Shown here piece after piece: positions 63,066-64,000 of a stretch of DNA of 64,000 nucleotides. The stretch is from Pedobacter sp. MR2016-24 (GTDB lineage: Bacteria; Bacteroidota; Bacteroidia; Sphingobacteriales; Sphingobacteriaceae). Below the pieces are notes generated by a model, which did not search any database, had not been told where the DNA came from, and saw nothing but the letters and a program-made list of their open reading frames with translations. The stretch's first letter is position 1, and each line of letters opens with the position of its first letter. Position numbers and translations under genes: made by a program. Location of the stretch: NCBI RefSeq assembly GCF_026239655.1, contig NZ_JAPIVO010000006.1, positions 450,704-514,703 on the forward strand, given 5' to 3'.

Positions 63066-63120
63066 TATCAAACACTTACAGAACATTTACCAAACACTTA
63101 GCAAACGGCCTTTCAAACCT
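63066..63120. repeat. Five degenerate 11-base units
   Basis: Units TATCAAACACT, TACAGAACATT, TACCAAACACT, TAGCAAACGGC and CTTTCAAACCT follow each other without gaps; the core is CAAAC. The period equals about one DNA helical turn. Confidence 0.6.
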
Positions 63121-63354
63121 ATTCCTTGCTAATTTTGATATCCTTTCCTTGCTAACTTTGTCCTATCCTGTTTCAAATCCTGCTGTTACGCTCAAGTGGG
63201 TCACAAACAACACAAACATTTAAAATGCTTTGTACAGATAAAAATAAATCATTTACCAATGAAATAATCTTATGGCCTAAATAAGGATAAGACAAGTAGG
63301 GGGCAACAAGGGAGACTGACCTACATGACTGCGCGTATACAGCGCATAAACTGC

Positions 63355-63402
63355 GCATCTACTCCGCCTTTTTCAGCTAGTTAAAAAAGGCGGAGTAGAT
63401 GC
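63355..63402. repeat. 19-base perfect inverted repeat
   Basis: GCATCTACTCCGCCTTTTT (63355-63373) is exactly inverse to 63384-63402, with a 10-base loop. It lies 330 bases from the nearest upstream gene end, far for an ordinary terminator, though its T- and A-tracts would allow termination in either direction. Confidence 0.8.
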
Positions 63403-63851
63403 CCAGTATACGTGGTATATATGCGGTATTATTCAGTTCTTACTCACTTGCTCCTCCCTTTCTGTGTCTATCTTATTTATTGTAGATTGTTGTCGTTGTC
63501 CCCCGGTAAAAAATTAAGAGGTAGTCGGTTCGAAGATAGTGCGGTGCTACTGCGGTACATCCCAACTAGTTGAATTGAGCGGAGTATCAGCGTAGCCAGA
63601 CCTTAGGGAGGCCGCACTAACCTGAGGGATGCCCATTATACGCCCATGTATATATATAACATCACAAATTTCAGCGGTCAACTTCCGTTGAACAGCTAAC
63701 CTGAGGGCCGTTCGGTTTAAAGGTGGTGCCGTTTTTTGTACTGGATCACAGGTTTTTCAGCCAGATTGTGCTGGGTGGAAAAATGCCTTAATGTTTTTCT
63801 GCCTGAAAAATAGCGACTTAGCGTGTGCAAACAACTATTTGTCCGGAATTG

Positions 63852-63882
63852 TTTGCGGGAGTAAAAATTTTCCCTACTTTTG
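63852..63882 (+). promoter_or_regulatory. Consensus Bacteroidota promoter at right edge
   Basis: TTTG (63852-63855), 19 bases, TACTTTTG (63875-63882): a perfect match. The following about 110 bases show no evident reading frame to the window edge, which fits the leader of a stable-RNA (perhaps rRNA) operon beyond 64000; a protein gene starting later is the alternative. Confidence 0.75.
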
Positions 63883-64000
63883 CATCCCGCTTCGGAGGAA
63901 GGGAAACAGTGAAAAGGATAAGTGAAGAAGATTTTGAAAGACGTGTAAAGAGAAGGAGCCTGTCAGGGTTTGTTTAAATTTAAAAAGGGTTTTAAGGCCC

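Larger units (their letters stand above)
63026..63851. other. Gene-free, repeat-rich region
   Basis: About 825 bases with no convincing gene or tRNA. It contains a phased 11-base repeat (63066-63120), a 19-base perfect inverted repeat (63355-63402), a near-repeat of GATGCCCAGTATACG (63398-63412 and, with one change, 63628-63642) and two copies of CTAACCTGAGGG (63617-63628, 63696-63707). It looks like a decayed repeat accumulation ahead of the promoter at the right edge. Confidence 0.6.

Noticed and set aside
63173..63358. Minus-strand open frame of 61 codons
   Set aside because: Cys/Ser-rich, no homology, ends in the inverted repeat and lies in repeat-rich spacer.
63527..63535. GGTTCGAAG as a tRNA T-arm
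   Set aside because: No matching acceptor, D or anticodon arms can be drawn around it.

Overview
The window looks like chromosomal DNA of a Bacteroidota bacterium, most likely Sphingobacteriaceae and Pedobacter-like. Evidence: three SusC/SusD pairs, a FecR/ECF-sigma pair feeding a TonB transducer, Bacteroidota-type promoters (TTTG-N19/20-TAnnTTTG), Tat-exported sugar enzymes, and moderate-to-low GC. No phage, transposase, integrase, CRISPR array or tRNA was seen.

Region 1 (1-20800) is mostly housekeeping. It holds the N-terminal part of recJ (cut by the window edge), an MBL-fold hydrolase, a lone receiver protein, gcvP, pdxJ, a NodB-type deacetylase, ahcY with a structured leader, a bacilliredoxin, folP-cdaA, a run of DUF1599/DoxX/orphan DppB-type permease/aroK, truA, a GH20 hexosaminidase, a PBP4-type carboxypeptidase, asd and a lamin-tail-domain protein.

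Region 2 (20807-32315, all minus strand) is a long carbohydrate-oxidation operon. It encodes a Tat-exported small subunit, a GMC flavoprotein carrying a C-x5-C-x3-C cluster motif, a cytosolic Gfo/Idh oxidoreductase, four xylose-isomerase-like TIM barrels (three with Tat signals), a lipoprotein cytochrome c, a Tat-exported Gfo/Idh oxidoreductase, a DUF1080 (3-keto-disaccharide hydrolase) lipoprotein and an MFS importer. Together they make a convincing periplasmic 3-keto-glycoside pathway: C3 oxidation with electrons passed to cytochrome c, cleavage of the keto-glycoside, uptake, then cytosolic isomerisation or reduction. The order of steps is inferred.

Region 3 (32483-34181) is a short plus-strand island with an SDR-type threonine 3-dehydrogenase and a YebC protein.

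Region 4 (34239-60011, all minus strand) holds three polysaccharide-utilisation loci side by side. PUL-A is SusC-SusD plus a secreted alpha/beta hydrolase. PUL-B is a one-component propeller/LuxR regulator, SusC, SusD, a GH144-type endo-beta-1,2-glucanase and a GH3 beta-glucosidase, pointing to beta-1,2-glucan (sophoro-oligosaccharides). PUL-C is ECF sigma, FecR, STN-SusC, SusD and a DUF1735 lipoprotein with no enzyme. Intrinsic terminators or hairpins separate transport genes from enzyme genes in PUL-A and PUL-B.

Region 5 (60112-64000) has trhO, a ctaA/queD pair, an unknown small protein, then about 1 kb without genes. That stretch contains an 11-bp phased repeat, a 19-bp perfect inverted repeat, degenerate direct repeats and, at the very end, a consensus-perfect promoter with a leader that has no evident reading frame; it may drive a stable-RNA operon beyond the window.
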